64,000 bases of DNA. Source: Candidatus Burkholderia humilis. GTDB lineage: Bacteria > Pseudomonadota > Gammaproteobacteria > Burkholderiales > Burkholderiaceae. The notes beneath the pieces are model-generated. The model had not been told where the DNA came from. It did not search any database and saw nothing but the letters and a program-made list of their open reading frames with translations. Position numbers and translations under genes: made by a program. Positions 39,879 to 50,402 of the stretch are shown here, in pieces (position 1 is the first letter of the stretch; each line of letters opens with the position of its first letter). The stretch is taken from NCBI GenBank assembly GCA_001184405.1, contig LFMX01000010.1, forward strand, positions 19,668-83,667. Reading direction: 5' to 3'.

Positions 39879-40739
39879 CTATCCGAGGTCTCCGTTATTT
39901 TTCCGAGTCCACCAACCGCACACGAACCAGCGCTGCATCGTCAGCACGACGGCGAGCGGCGGCAGCATCGCGAGCAAGGTCGCGGCCATCACGAGATGCC
40001 ATTCCGTTGCGGTATCGCCTGACGCGATCATGCTCTTGATGCCGACCACCGCTGTTTGCAGCGACACTTCGTTGGTGATCAGAATCGGCCACAAGTATTG
40101 ATTCCAGCCGTAGATGAACGTGATGACGAACAGCGCCGCGACGTTCGTCTTCGACAGCGGCAGCACGACATCCCAAAAGAAACGCAGCGGCCCCGCACCG
40201 TCGATGCGCGCCGCTTCCATCAATTCATCCGGCAGCGTCATGAAGAACTGGCGGAACAGAAACGTCGCAGTGGCCGATGCGATCAGCGGCAGCGTCAAAC
40301 CGGCGTAAGTGTTGGCGAGATGCATCGACGAGACGACTTGCACGGTCGGAAAAATGCGCACTTCGACCGGCAGCATCAGCGTGATGAAGATCAGCCAGAA
40401 CGCGAGATTTTTCAGCGGAAAGCGGAAGAAGACGATGGCATACGCCGAGATGATCGACACCGCGATCTTGCCGATGGAAATGACCAGCGCCATCACCAGA
40501 CTGTTGATGAGCATGCGGCCGAACGGCGTCGCCGCGTTGCCGCTGCCGTGATTCCAGATGCGCGCGATGTTTTCGAACAAGTGCGTGCTCGGCACGAGCG
40601 AGAGCGGCACCGTGAACACTTCCTTCGAACTCGTCGATGCCGCGCAAAACGCCACATACACCGGAAACACGATCATCGCGACGCCGAGGATCAACACCGC
40701 GTGACAGAAGATATCGAAACCGCGCCGGTTCTCGATCAT
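39879..40739 (-). CDS. ugpE: sn-glycerol-3-phosphate ABC transporter permease UgpE with altered C-terminal end
   Basis: 286 residues from ATG 40739, overlapping the ugpA stop by 4 bases. Six helices and the EAA loop [20 protein letters not shown] are present. The last residues after LTMQRWFV read [13 protein letters not shown]; in the neighbouring frame the DNA encodes the expected RLVDSEK and a TAA at 39895-39897, so one base was lost near 39913-39918. Only the final 6-7 residues change, so function could survive, but the rest of the operon is broken. Confidence 0.85.
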   Translation of the reverse strand: MIENRRGFDIFCHAVLILGVAMIVFPVYVAFCAASTSSKEVFTVPLSLVPSTHLFENIARIWNHGSGNAATPFGRMLINSLVMALVISIGKIAVSIISAYAIVFFRFPLKNLAFWLIFITLMLPVEVRIFPTVQVVSSMHLANTYAGLTLPLIASATATFLFRQFFMTLPDELMEAARIDGAGPLRFFWDVVLPLSKTNVAALFVITFIYGWNQYLWPILITNEVSLQTAVVGIKSMIASGDTATEWHLVMAATLLAMLPPLAVVLTMQRWFVCGWWTRKNNGDLG

Positions 40740-41650
40740 GAGTATTGGACCCTGCGTTCGACAAAGCGGAACTGAATGACCGTCAGCACGACGACGATCA
40801 CCATCAGCACGACGGATTGCGCGCCCGAACTGCCGATGTCGAGCCCTTGAAAACCTTCCGCGAAAATCTTGTAGATGAGCGTTTTGGTCGATTGCGCGGG
40901 ACCGCCGCCGGGCGCGGCATCGATGACGAGGAAGGTATCGAAAAACGCGTAGACGAGATTCACGACCAGCAGGAAGAAGCTCGTCGGCAACAAGAGCGGC
41001 AGCGCGATGCCGAAAAAGCGCCGCACGGGACCGGCGCCATCGATGGCGCCGGCTTCGATCAGCGATTGCGGGATCGCCTGCAAGCCCGCATAGAAGAACA
41101 GGAAGTTGTAGCTGACCTGCTTCCAGACCGACGCGAGCACGACGAGGAACATCGCCTGCGTGCCGTTCAGCGCGTGATTCCACACGATGCCGTTCTTGGC
41201 GAGCGCATACGTCACCAGCCCGATGCTCGGATTGAACAGAAACGACCACAGCACGGCGGCAATCGCGGGCGCGACGGCATACGGCCAGATCAACAACGTC
41301 TGATACGCCTTCGCCCCGCGCGTCACGCGATCCGCGTACGCCGCGAGTAGCAGCGAAATCACAAGACCGGACACGGTGACGAGCGCGCAGAAGATCATCG
41401 TCGTATTGAACGACGACAGGTAGAGCGGATCGGCGAACAACTGCTTGAAGTTCGCCAGCCCGACAAATTCGCTCGACGTGCCGAACGCGTCCTGCGCTTG
41501 CGTTGCCTGCCAGAGCGCTTCGCCCGCGGGCCAGAGAAAGAACAGCGCGGTGATCGCGAGTTGCGGCGCGACGAGCAGATACGGCAACACGCTCGTATCG
41601 AAACGAGACCGTTTACGTCCTGAAGAACGCGTGCGCTTCTGAAAGCGCAC
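40736..41650 (-). CDS. ugpA: sn-glycerol-3-phosphate ABC transporter permease UgpA
   Basis: 304 residues from a GTG at 41650. Six helices; [20 protein letters not shown] opens the first, and the EAA loop [20 protein letters not shown] is present. The first ten codons lie in a 13-bp inverted repeat, so the annotated start is doubtful and translation may begin later. This is the only gene of the ugp operon in which I see no lesion. It partners UgpE in the membrane. Confidence 0.85.
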   Translation of the reverse strand: MRFQKRTRSSGRKRSRFDTSVLPYLLVAPQLAITALFFLWPAGEALWQATQAQDAFGTSSEFVGLANFKQLFADPLYLSSFNTTMIFCALVTVSGLVISLLLAAYADRVTRGAKAYQTLLIWPYAVAPAIAAVLWSFLFNPSIGLVTYALAKNGIVWNHALNGTQAMFLVVLASVWKQVSYNFLFFYAGLQAIPQSLIEAGAIDGAGPVRRFFGIALPLLLPTSFFLLVVNLVYAFFDTFLVIDAAPGGGPAQSTKTLIYKIFAEGFQGLDIGSSGAQSVVLMVIVVVLTVIQFRFVERRVQYS

Positions 41651-41655
41651 GCGTT
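41626..41655. other. Perfect 13-bp hairpin at the ugpB-ugpA junction
   Basis: AACGCGTGCGCTT (41626-41638) and its exact complement (41643-41655) with a 4-base loop. No T tract on the minus strand. Hairpins here in binding-protein operons often stabilise the upstream message or lower downstream expression; that role is inference. Confidence 0.8.
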
Positions 41656-41663
41656 AGGGGCCT

Positions 41664-42977
41664 TTAACCACCGCTCTTTTCGAAGCGGCGCAGCAGTTCA
41701 TTGCCACGCGACACCGACGAATCGAGCGCCTGTTGCGGCGTCTTCTCCGCCCAAACTTGCTCGAGTTCTTCATCGACGATGGTGCGAATCTGCGGCATGT
41801 TGCCCAGACGCAAGCCCTTCGTGAACGGCAGCGGCGGCTTGTTCAGCATCTGCTTGATGGCGATGTCCACGCCCGGATTCTTGTCGTAGAAGCCCTGCTT
41901 TTGCGTGAGTTCGTACGCGGCCTGCGTGACCGGCAGATAACCCGTGTCCTGATGCCATTTCGCCGCGACCGGCGGCGACGCCAGATAGGCGAGGAACTTC
42001 GCGACGCCCTTGTAGGCGGCCGCATCCTTGCCCGACAACACCCAAAGACTCGCGCCGCCGATGATCGCGTTTTGCGGCGCGCCCTTCACGCTCGCGTCGT
42101 ACAGCATCATGCCGACGCCGTAATCGAACTTCGCGTATTTGGCGATGGTCGCGCGCGAGCCCGACGAGTTCGTGATGATTCCGCAATCGCCGCTATAGAA
42201 CTTCGACACCGGCTCGTCCTTGCGTCCGACATACGTGAACGTGCCTTCCTTCGCCATGTTCTGCAGGAACTGGATATGCGCGACCTGCAAGGGCTTGTTG
42301 AATTCGAGCACGGCGTCGAGGCCGTGCTCGAATTCATTGTTCTTCGATGCAAACGGCGCCGCGTGCCACGCGCTGTAGTTCTCCAACTGAATCCAGCTTT
42401 GCCAGCCGGACGAATAACCCGCAGCCTTCAACTTCTTCGCGTCGGCTTCGACATCGGCCCAGGTTTTCGGCGGCTGGTTCGGATCGAGACCGGCCTTCTT
42501 GAACGCGTCCTTGTTGTAGTAGAGAACCGGCGTGAACGAGTTGAACGGCATCGAAATGAGATGGCCGATTTTCGCGTCGCTGTAATAGCCGGAGATGGTC
42601 GGCACGAACGCCTTTTCGTCGAGCGGCACGCCTGCCTGCTTGAACACGTCGTAGACCGGAACGACGGCCTTTTTCGCTTACATCATCGTGGCGGTGCCGA
42701 CTTCATAGACTTGCAGGATCGCGGACGCATTGCCGCTGCGATATGCCGCGATGCCCGCCGCGAGCGTCTGGTCATACGTGCCCTTGAACACGGGGACGAT
42801 CTTGTAATCGCTTTGCGACGCGTTGAAATCGTTGGCGATGTCATTCACGCGTTCGCCGAGCGCGGCTTCCATCGCGTGCCAGAACTAGATTTCCGTTACG
42901 GCGTGCGCGGCCGAGCTGGCGCCGAACGCCAGAATCGCGGCGGCCGAGATCGTGCGGAACGAGGGCTTGCGGCTCAT
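41664..42977 (-). pseudogene. ugpB: sn-glycerol-3-phosphate-binding protein, two in-frame stops
   Basis: From ATG 42977 (GGAGA site) the frame is 438 codons long and stays in one frame, but has TAG at codon 31 (42885-42887), one residue after the VTEI that starts the mature protein, and TAA at codon 100 (42678-42680). Flanking sequence is good Ugp[76 protein letters not shown]. The first stop is right after signal cleavage, so no binding protein is made. Family role: periplasmic capture of glycerol-3-phosphate. Confidence 0.93.
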
Positions 42978-43009
42978 CGATAAGTCTCCGTTTTTAAAAG
43001 TTTGTGATG

Positions 43010-44230
43010 TTAATTATTGTCGATGACAAACAGGCGTTGATACTCCTTCAATGCGTAACGGTCCGTCATCCCCGCGATGTAATGCGCGATCAACCGCGCC
43101 TGCGAGCTGTCCTGCGTGGACGTGACGGCATCGTTCGCGGATTCTTCGGCGACCGGCAAACGCACCTGATACGCCGGCGGCAGAAGACGCGGATCTTCGG
43201 TGAACGCATCGAACAAACCCGCGACGACGCGCTTCGCCTTGTTCGCCATGCGCATCACACGATAATGCCGGTACAGGTTCTTGAACAGAAAGCGCTTGAG
43301 TTGCGCGGCTTGCACGGCGACTTCATCACTGTGGGCGACGAGCGGCGGCGCATTGCGCACGTCATCGAGCGATTGCGGCGCGACACGCACGAGATTGCGC
43401 TGCGTGCCTTCGATCAGATCGACGATCAGCGTATTGATGATCCGGCGCACCGTCTCGTGAATCAGCCTGCGCCCTTCGATATTCGGATACTCCGCACGCG
43501 CCGCCTCATGGTGCGAATGCCACAGGCCCACCTCGGAAAGCTGTTCGAGCGTGATGAGACCGGAGCGCAAACCGTCATCGACATCGTGATTGTTATAGGC
43601 GATTTCATCGGCGACATTGGCGATCTGCGCTTCGAGCGACGGCTGCTTGCCCGTGAGAAATCGCTCGCCGAGATCGCCGAGCTTGCGCGCATTTTCACGC
43701 GAACAATGCTTGAGAATGCCTTCGCGCATTTCGAAACACAGGTTCAGGCCATCGAACGCGCCGTAATGTTCTTCGAGCTGATCGACGACGAAAAGATTTT
43801 GCAGATTGTGTTCGAAGCCGCCATGTTCGCGCATGCATTCGTGCAACGCGTCCTGTCCGGCGTGGCCGAACGGCGTATGGCCGAGATCGTGCGCCAGCGA
43901 AATGGCTTCGACGAGATCTTCGTTCAGCCGCAAATTACGCGCGACCGAACGCGCGATCTGCGCGACTTCGAGACTATGCGTGAGCCGCGTGCGAAACAGA
44001 TCGCCTTCGTGATTGACGAACACCTGCGTCTTGTATTCGAGCCGCCGAAACGCCGTCGAATGCACGATGCGGTCACGATCGCGCTGAAACTCCGTACGCG
44101 CGGCAGGCGGCGCTTCGTGAAAGCGACGCCCGCGCGATTGCGCCGAATGCGCCGCGTACGGCGCGAGATGCGCTTCGAGATCGAGCGATGACGGCACGCT
44201 CAACGGAAGGGGTATTTCTGTATCGCTCAC
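43010..44230 (-). CDS. dgt: Deoxyguanosinetriphosphate triphosphohydrolase-like protein
   Basis: 406 residues from a GTG at 44230 preceded by GGAG. HD-domain motifs: [20 protein letters not shown] and [19 protein letters not shown], and [19 protein letters not shown]. Hydrolyses dNTPs to nucleosides and triphosphate. Follows aroB by 50 bases, a frequent order (aroK-aroB-dgt). Intact, 32 bases upstream of the ugpB start. Confidence 0.93.
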   Translation of the reverse strand: MSDTEIPLPLSVPSSLDLEAHLAPYAAHSAQSRGRRFHEAPPAARTEFQRDRDRIVHSTAFRRLEYKTQVFVNHEGDLFRTRLTHSLEVAQIARSVARNLRLNEDLVEAISLAHDLGHTPFGHAGQDALHECMREHGGFEHNLQNLFVVDQLEEHYGAFDGLNLCFEMREGILKHCSRENARKLGDLGERFLTGKQPSLEAQIANVADEIAYNNHDVDDGLRSGLITLEQLSEVGLWHSHHEAARAEYPNIEGRRLIHETVRRIINTLIVDLIEGTQRNLVRVAPQSLDDVRNAPPLVAHSDEVAVQAAQLKRFLFKNLYRHYRVMRMANKAKRVVAGLFDAFTEDPRLLPPAYQVRLPVAEESANDAVTSTQDSSQARLIAHYIAGMTDRYALKEYQRLFVIDNN

Positions 44231-44280
44231 CGGCTGCTCCGCATCGTCATCGTCGTGGTTCAGGCCGCCGCTCGAAAGAT

Positions 44281-45378
44281 TCAGACGCTCGCGGCGAGTG
44301 TCGCGCGCACGTCCTGGTCCGGCGCGCCGGTAATTTCCGTGGCGCCGAAGCGAGTCAGCAAAATGAATTTGATTTCGCCGGCTTCGGCTTTCTTGTCGAC
44401 CTTCATCAAGTCGATATAGCGATCGTCGCCGAGTTGTGGCGCGACGACCGGCAGCTTTGCCGCTTCGATCACGCGCACGAGCCGCTTGCGCGCAGCGTCG
44501 TCCAAACGGCCCATGCGCACGGACAAATCCGCCGCCATTACCATGCCGCAGCCGACCGCTTCGCCATGCAGCCATTCGCCGTAGCCGAGTCCCGCTTCGA
44601 TCGCGTGCCCGAACGTGTGGCCGAAATTGAGAATGGCGCGCTGCCCGCTTTCGCGTTCGTCCGACGCCACCACAGCGGCTTTTATCTCGCACGAACGCTT
44701 GACCGCATGCGCGAGGGCGTCGTCGTCGCGGGCGTTGAGCGCGTCGATATTCGCTTCAATCCAGTCGAGGAATGGCGCATCCGCGATCGCCGCCGTCTTG
44801 ATGACTTCCGCGATGCCCGCCGCCAGTTCGCGCTCCGGCAGCGTGTGCAGCGCGCCGATATCCGCGATCACCGCCTGCGGCTGATAAAACGCGCCGATCA
44901 TGTTCTTTCCGAGCGGATGATTGATGCCCGTCTTGCCGCCCACCGACGAATCCACTTGCGAAAGCAGCGTGGTCGGCACCTGAATGAACGGCACGCCGCG
45001 CATATACGACGCCGCCGCGAAACCCGTCATATCACCGACGACGCCACCGCCCAGCGCGATCAGCGTGGTCTTGCGATCCGCGCGCTTGGTGAGCAGCGCA
45101 TCGAAAATTTGATTGAGCGTTTCCCAGTTCTTGTGCGCTTCGCCGTCCGGCAGCACGACCGTCGTCACTTTCTTGCCGAGCGGTTCGAGCGCGGCGCGCA
45201 GGGCATCGCCATATAAAAGATCGACCGTGGAATTGGTGACGATCGCAACCGACGCGCCCTTGATATACGGCGCGAACAGTTCGGTGCGGCCGATCAGCCC
45301 CGCGCCGATATGAATAGGATAGGCGCACTCGCCGAGTTCGACATTGACGGTGATCGTCGGGGAAAGGGTGGTGGACAT
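44281..45378 (-). CDS. aroB: 3-dehydroquinate synthase
   Basis: 365 residues. NAD-binding [19 protein letters not shown], the substrate loop [20 protein letters not shown], and zinc ligands in [12 protein letters not shown]. Second step of the shikimate pathway. Its start abuts the aroK stop, so the pair is coupled. Intact. Confidence 0.98.
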   Translation of the reverse strand: MSTTLSPTITVNVELGECAYPIHIGAGLIGRTELFAPYIKGASVAIVTNSTVDLLYGDALRAALEPLGKKVTTVVLPDGEAHKNWETLNQIFDALLTKRADRKTTLIALGGGVVGDMTGFAAASYMRGVPFIQVPTTLLSQVDSSVGGKTGINHPLGKNMIGAFYQPQAVIADIGALHTLPERELAAGIAEVIKTAAIADAPFLDWIEANIDALNARDDDALAHAVKRSCEIKAAVVASDERESGQRAILNFGHTFGHAIEAGLGYGEWLHGEAVGCGMVMAADLSVRMGRLDDAARKRLVRVIEAAKLPVVAPQLGDDRYIDLMKVDKKAEAGEIKFILLTRFGATEITGAPDQDVRATLAASV

Positions 45379-45930
45379 TTACGATTCAGCCGACTTGATG
45401 ACGCCGACCACCTCCAGTTGCATCAGAACCATGTTGACGAGCGCGTTCACAGTGGGACGCCCCGTTTCCACGACGAAATGCGCGGTCTCGTGATAGAGCG
45501 GATCGCGCGCCTGAAAAAGCGTTTCGAGCTTGCCGCGCGGGTCTTCGGTCTGCAAGAGCGGCCGGTTTTTATCGCGCCGCGTGCGCTGCCAGAGATCGTG
45601 CGGATTGGCGCGCAGATAAATGACGATGCCGCGATTCTTCAGATGTTCGCGGTTTTCCTCGCGCAGCACCGCGCCGCCGCCCGTAGCGAGCACGATGCCG
45701 CTTCGCCGCGACAGTTCGTCGATGACATTCGCCTCGCGCTGCCGAAAGCCCGTCTCGCCTTCCAGCTCCCAGATCACCGGAATTTTGGCGCCTGTGCGCG
45801 CTTCGATCTCCAGATCCGAGTCGATGAACGAGCGCTGCAAACGGCGCGCAACCGCACGGCCCACGGTGGTTTTGCCCGCCCCCATGAGTCCGACGAAAAA
45901 GATGTTCGCGTTCGCGTGCCCTTCCTGCAA
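45379..45930 (-). CDS. aroK: Shikimate kinase
   Basis: 183 residues from a TTG start at 45930 with GGAAA upstream. P-loop [16 protein letters not shown], shikimate-binding [14 protein letters not shown] and [13 protein letters not shown], lid [11 protein letters not shown]. Phosphorylates shikimate. No ATG is available nearby, so the TTG start appears real. Intact. Confidence 0.95.
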   Translation of the reverse strand: MQEGHANANIFFVGLMGAGKTTVGRAVARRLQRSFIDSDLEIEARTGAKIPVIWELEGETGFRQREANVIDELSRRSGIVLATGGGAVLREENREHLKNRGIVIYLRANPHDLWQRTRRDKNRPLLQTEDPRGKLETLFQARDPLYHETAHFVVETGRPTVNALVNMVLMQLEVVGVIKSAES

Positions 45931-46018
45931 CTCGGTTTCCTTTCAGTTCATCAAATTTGTTCGTGCGGCAGCTTAATTGCAAAACGCCCGCTTTGTCGAG
46001 TTTCAGCCGGATTGCGCT

Positions 46019-47494
46019 TTATCCGCTCGACGCCACGACATGAGGCGTGATCAGAATGACGAGCTCGCTATTCGACTTGCGCCGCGCATCGTTGCGAAAC
46101 AGCCAGCTGATCAGCGGCAGTTTCGACAGGCCCGGCACGCGGGCGTCGCTGTGCTCGTCCTCGGAATAGATTCCGCCGATCCCCGCGGTGCCGCCGTCTT
46201 CCATTTCCACGCGCGTCTGCACGTGTTTGGTGTGGATGGCCGGACCGTTCGCCGTTTGCTCGCCGACGCTGTCTTTCGTGATGTCGAGATCCAGAATGAC
46301 GTGCCCGTTCGGCGTGATTTGCGGCTCGACCTCCAGTTTGAGCGTTGCGCGCCGAAACTGCACGCCCGACATGCCATTGCCGACTTTCGCCTGATACGGC
46401 ACTTCCATGCCCTGCTCGACCACCGATTTCACGCGATCCGCCGTCACCACGCGCGGCCGCGACACGATTTTGCCGCGCCCTTCGGCCTCCAGCGCGCTCA
46501 ACTCTATATTGAGCAGCCGCGTGGCCTGCGCGACGAACAGCGTCATGCCGGCCGTCGCCGCATCGAAACCGTTGATCGGCGCGGCTGGTAGATCGTATAC
46601 CACGCCATCCTTGCCGTCCGCCAATCCGCGCGACGAATCGCTCGTCGGCGACACGGCCAGCTTCACGCCGAGATTGCGCGACAAACCCGTTTCGCCTTCG
46701 ACGATTTTCGCCTCGATCATCACCTGCGGCGTCGGTTTGTCGATGAGCGCGATCAGATCGGCGATCTGACGAATGCGGGCGTCGAGATCGGTCACAAAGA
46801 GCAGATTAGTGCGCGCATCGGCCATCGCGGAACCGCGTTTGGACAAGACGCGCTGGTTGCCCGCGCCGCTCAGCAGCTTCCTCACGTCTTCCGCGCGCGG
46901 ATAGCGCAGCACGAACGTGCGGCTCGCGAGCGGTTCGAGATCGGCCTGACGCGCGTGCGTTTCGAAGCGCAGTTTTTCGTGCGCGGCGAGTTCTGCGACC
47001 GGCGCGACCCAGATCGCGTTGCCGTGCTCTTCCATCGCGAGTCCGTTGACTTCGAGAAGCGTGTCGAACGCGCGCCGCCACGGGACATCGACGAGATTTA
47101 GCGAGATTTATCCGCGCACCTTCTCGCTCGCGATGATGTTGATGCCCGTGAAGCGCGCGAAGGAGTGCAGCGTCGCGCCGAGGTCCGCGTTTTTCAGATC
47201 GAGCGTGATGGGCTTGCCGTCGTCGTGATCGCGGCCCAATTGCCTAGGCGGTGCGAGTGGTACGGGCGGGCCTTCGAGAAGCGGCTCGGGCTCTGCGGCG
47301 GTAGGCGCCGGGGCGAGCGCGGGCGGCGTTTCGGGTTTTGGCGGAATGCTTGCGTCGGTGGCTGTGTCGTCCGCCGCGAGCGATTCGAAATCGGCGGGAA
47401 GCGGAGGCAGCGCGGCTTCGGTAGCGCAGGCGGTGTGTGTCAAGAACGCGGTCAATATGGCGGCGAGCGAATGCCGGTTTGGTCGTCGACGCAC
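46019..47494 (-). pseudogene. pilQ: Type IV pilus secretin PilQ, split by a nonsense codon
   Basis: A 492-codon frame from GTG 47494 has TAA at codon 129 (47108-47110), between NIIASEKVRG and ISLNLVDVPW; the frame is continuous on both sides, so a single substitution stops it. The first part has a signal-like N-terminus, a Pro-rich linker and an STN-type domain. The lost part holds the N domains (LEVNGLAMEEHGNAIWVAPV, MIEAKIVEGETGLSRNLGVK) and the secretin core (VPYQAKVGNGMSGVQFRRAT, SDARVPGLSKLPLISWLFRN). Without it no outer-membrane pilus or DNA-uptake pore is made. Confidence 0.92.
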
Positions 47495-47513
47495 CAGATA
47501 TCGCTAGTTTTTC

Positions 47514-47690
47514 CCTTCCGCTGAGCGTGCGACGTGCTTCAGCACGAAAAGCCCGGCAAACGAATTCCGCTTCAGTCGTCGCTCGGATCGATAGCAAACG
47601 CTCTTCACTTCGGCAGCACATACGGCGTATGTCGGCGCGAAGAGCCTAGCGAACGATTCCCACGTCAGTCGCAAAAAGAACTTTGTCATT
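47514..47690. repeat. Two related imperfect 65-base repeats between pilP-like gene and pilQ
   Basis: Segments of about 65 bases near 47515-47578 and 47610-47673 (+ strand) align head to tail, both starting CTTC.G, containing an imperfect palindrome, then (A/G)CGAA.. and ending in CAGTCG. The second contains the dyad ACATAC-GGC-GTATGT (47626-47640). The layout resembles a REP/BIME doublet; a RAYT-like gene lies 11 kb away. The relation is inferred. No gene is assigned to 47495-47685. Confidence 0.55.
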
Positions 47691-48534
47691 TGCGATCCTC
47701 CGCCATCGTCAGCGGGCGCGCGCTGCCTTCGTCGCCCGACAACTCGACGATACGCCGCGCCACGTTTTCCACGCACTCCGCGCCGAGCGTCTGCCCCGCC
47801 GCAAATCCGCGGATGTCCGTCCCGTTCTGTATCAACGCCATTCCCCGATGCCGCCCGACAAGCGTTCCCACGAGCAACAACTCCGCGTTGCGCGCGGCGT
47901 TTTCCGCGCTGAATGGATCGATGACGAACGCATCCGCGCGCGTTGGTTCCGGCAGCGGCACAGCGGGCAGCGTTTCGTACAAGCGCAGATTCGCATCGAC
48001 TGAAAGCGTGCCCGCCTGCCGCTTGATCTGGACGCTTTCGGACGCGACGAGACGCGGCAATCCGCTCAGCGCTTCGATGAATCGGCGGATTTCGGCAAAC
48101 GCGCCGTCCGCGCGAAACTTGAGCGCGCGTTCGAATGACGGCGGCGAACCGGCGCGCGTCGTCAAAGGCTCGATTTCCGTCACGCACAATCCGCTTTGCG
48201 CGGCCAGTTGCGCGATGGCGTGCAGCGCATCGGCGGCGCTCCAGTGTTCGGGCTTGAGCGCATCGGCGGCGACGCGGGCGCGTAAGTCGGGCAGCGCCGC
48301 GCTGATCTGACCTATCTCTTTGGAACGGCTCCGAGCAGCGTCGAGCGCCTGACACGCGATCTCGATCTGGCTCGCGCCCGACGCTTGCCACGCCTGCAAA
48401 CCGAGCGCGAAAACAGCGACGGCCAGCGCCAGCGAACTGCAAACCACTCGCCGATTCGACCACGCATCGATCGGCTGAGCGATCCATTGCGCGATGCTCC
48501 TGCGCGCCGGTGGAGTCATGGAAATCGCATTCAT
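47686..48534 (-). CDS. Pilus assembly protein with PilO-like and PilP-like parts
   Basis: 282 residues. A membrane helix near residues 30-50 (VVCSSLALAVAVFALGLQAW) and a PilO-like periplasmic part (FERALKFRADGAFAEIRRFI, EALSGLPRLVASESVQIKRQ) are followed by a PilP-like end (ELLLVGTLVGRHRGMALIQN then GTDIRGFAAGQTLGAE). There is no separate pilP, so it appears to be a natural PilO-PilP fusion. It overlaps pilN by 4 bases. It aligns the PilMN inner-membrane platform with PilQ. The frame is open, but its partners PilM and PilQ are broken. Confidence 0.75.
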   Translation of the reverse strand: MNAISMTPPARRSIAQWIAQPIDAWSNRRVVCSSLALAVAVFALGLQAWQASGASQIEIACQALDAARSRSKEIGQISAALPDLRARVAADALKPEHWSAADALHAIAQLAAQSGLCVTEIEPLTTRAGSPPSFERALKFRADGAFAEIRRFIEALSGLPRLVASESVQIKRQAGTLSVDANLRLYETLPAVPLPEPTRADAFVIDPFSAENAARNAELLLVGTLVGRHRGMALIQNGTDIRGFAAGQTLGAECVENVARRIVELSGDEGSARPLTMAEDRK

Positions 48535-49118
48535 GATTTCGTCCCTTTCACGGATTGCGCGGATGCTTTCGCATATCGAACGAGCGCGGTGAATTCATAT
48601 CGCTCAGCGCTCGCCGACGGATGAGGATCCGCGCGACGCTTCATCTCGACCACTTCCACCGATTGCACGCCGCTCAAGCGCTCCAGCCGCTTGAGCCATT
48701 GCGACGCCGATGCCGAATCGGGCGCAAGCGCGGCAAGCTCGACTTCATCCGTGCGCTGCGAAACGCGTTGTAGCGCGATGCCCCGTTGCGGCGGTGTATC
48801 GGCGAGTGCTTCGAGCAGCGTGATGAACCGGTCGCGCGGCGCCGCCTGACGCGCGCGCCGCGATTCGGCCTGCGCGCTCACGAGCCGCGCGTGCTCTTTC
48901 GCCTGCGCATCCGATGCGCGCAGCGACGCTTCCAGCGAAGCACGCTGCCACTCGAGCCGCGTGTGTTCGAATGCATCCCACGCGATCACGCCGCCTACCG
49001 CCGCGCCGCCCGCGACACACGCCGCCGCGAACATCGCAAGCCGCCTGCGACGCACCTCGCGACGCCGCCGCGTCCGGTACGGCAGCAGATTGAAACCGCT
49101 GGAAATGACCGCGCTCAT
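48531..49118 (-). CDS. pilN: Type IV pilus assembly protein PilN
   Basis: 195 residues from ATG 49118, overlapping the pilM stop by 4 bases. The N-terminus contains FNLLPYR, the short cytoplasmic motif that docks in PilM, followed by a basic stretch, a membrane helix (LAMFAAACVAGGAAVGGVIA) and a ferredoxin-like periplasmic domain (LERLSGVQSVEVVEMKRRAD). Open frame, probably no longer under strong selection. Confidence 0.85.
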   Translation of the reverse strand: MSAVISSGFNLLPYRTRRRREVRRRRLAMFAAACVAGGAAVGGVIAWDAFEHTRLEWQRASLEASLRASDAQAKEHARLVSAQAESRRARQAAPRDRFITLLEALADTPPQRGIALQRVSQRTDEVELAALAPDSASASQWLKRLERLSGVQSVEVVEMKRRADPHPSASAERYEFTALVRYAKASAQSVKGTKS

Positions 49119-50096
49119 TGCGTCACCTCGCGCAAGGCCAGCCCGAACGCGACCGCGAAGCGCGACGAATGCCGCAACTCGCCATCGATGATGGCCGCGC
49201 CGTTGCAACTGGGTGCGGCTTCGAAGGGCAGCACGGGACAATCGAACAGCCTGGCAAGCACGGCCACGGCAAGACCGGCTTTCGACATCAGCGTGAGTTC
49301 GCCGCTTAGATAAATGCAATCGACCGGCGCATGATCGCCCGCGAGATCGAGCAACGCTTCGGTCATGCTCCGGTATTCCGGCGCGGGATAACGCACCTCG
49401 TTCTCGATCTCGTCGCCATCGATGAGCCAGCCGTGCAGCCCGGTGTTTTCCAGCCAGCACGCGAAATAACGCGCCTCCGCGCCAAGTTCGGTGCAACCGG
49501 ACTGGCGCATCGCGCGCAACGCGGCAGCCAGCCGGTTCGCCATCGATCGCCGATAGCGCGCGATGCCCGCCGCGGCGGCCGCCTCCACGCGCGCCTCGAC
49601 ATGCCGACGCGCCGTCGCCGCGATCGACACATGCGTGCGTCCGTTGTCCTGCGTCTGAATGGCCCAGTCGACCGCCAGCGCGCCGCGCTCGATGCCCGTC
49701 ACGCGCTCGGCCTCCGCGAGCACGGCCTCGAGTAGGCCGAACGGATCGCCGCCTGTCGTGGCTTGCGTGTCGTGTACGTCGATCAGTTGCGTGAGCGGCA
49801 CGCTCATCATGTGCGTCACGGCAGCGGACAAACCCATCGCGCAACGCAGCGAACGCCACGCGCCGTTTGCGGTCAGTCGCCCGAACGCCTCGCACAATGC
49901 CGCGACGATCGCCGTTCACGACCGCGCCTTCGGGAAGCGCCACGCATTCCAGATGCTCGATACACACCGACGCATTCGCCCTCAGCCGTTTGCTGACGAC
50001 CGCAAGCCGCACGGCATCCTCGCTCACATCGATGCCCGCCGCGTAACGACGCGTCACCGTGCGGATCGTGCCGCGCAAGATCTTCTGCTTTTCCAT
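49115..50096 (-). pseudogene. pilM: Type IV pilus actin-like protein PilM, frameshifted
   Basis: From ATG 50096 the protein begins MEKQKILRGTIRTVTRRYAA then GIDVSEDAVRLAVVS, the first ATPase strand of PilM, up to LPEGAVVNGD. Near 49908-49916 the frame shifts (+1 or -2), and the rest, AIVAALCEAFGRLTANGAWR through AGDHAPVDCIYLSGELTLMS to ALREVTQ, lies in another frame to the stop at 49115. PilM binds PilN in the cytoplasm. Together with the pilQ nonsense codon this disables the cluster. Confidence 0.85.
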
Positions 50097-50402
50097 CAAC
50101 GCCCTCTTTCTTCAAATGCGCACCGAACCGTTCGGCCGCTGCATTAAGAAAATTGTCGTGAAGGTCGTGAACGGCGAACATTCGTCCGAATGGCCAATTC
50201 TCGCGATGAGAGGATGATTCCGGACGCGAACGCGGGTATCTTGAAGAGACGGCGCGCGCTCGCTGCCACGCGCATCGGATGAAACGAAGACTGTTCGAGT
50301 AGACGAATCGATGCGGCGGGTCACGCGGCGCATACGATGAAAGCCTTCGGAAATCTCCTAAACCCGGACGGCTATAATCGCGTGACCGTTTTTGGTGGTG
50401 CT
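50097..50402 (+). promoter_or_regulatory. Divergent pilM-mrcA intergenic region
   Basis: 306 bases without a gene. A perfect TATAAT at 50373-50378 lies 25 bases before the mrcA start codon, a likely -10 box; no good -35 is spaced with it. Nothing else clear was seen, and no obvious pilM promoter was recognised. Confidence 0.5.
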
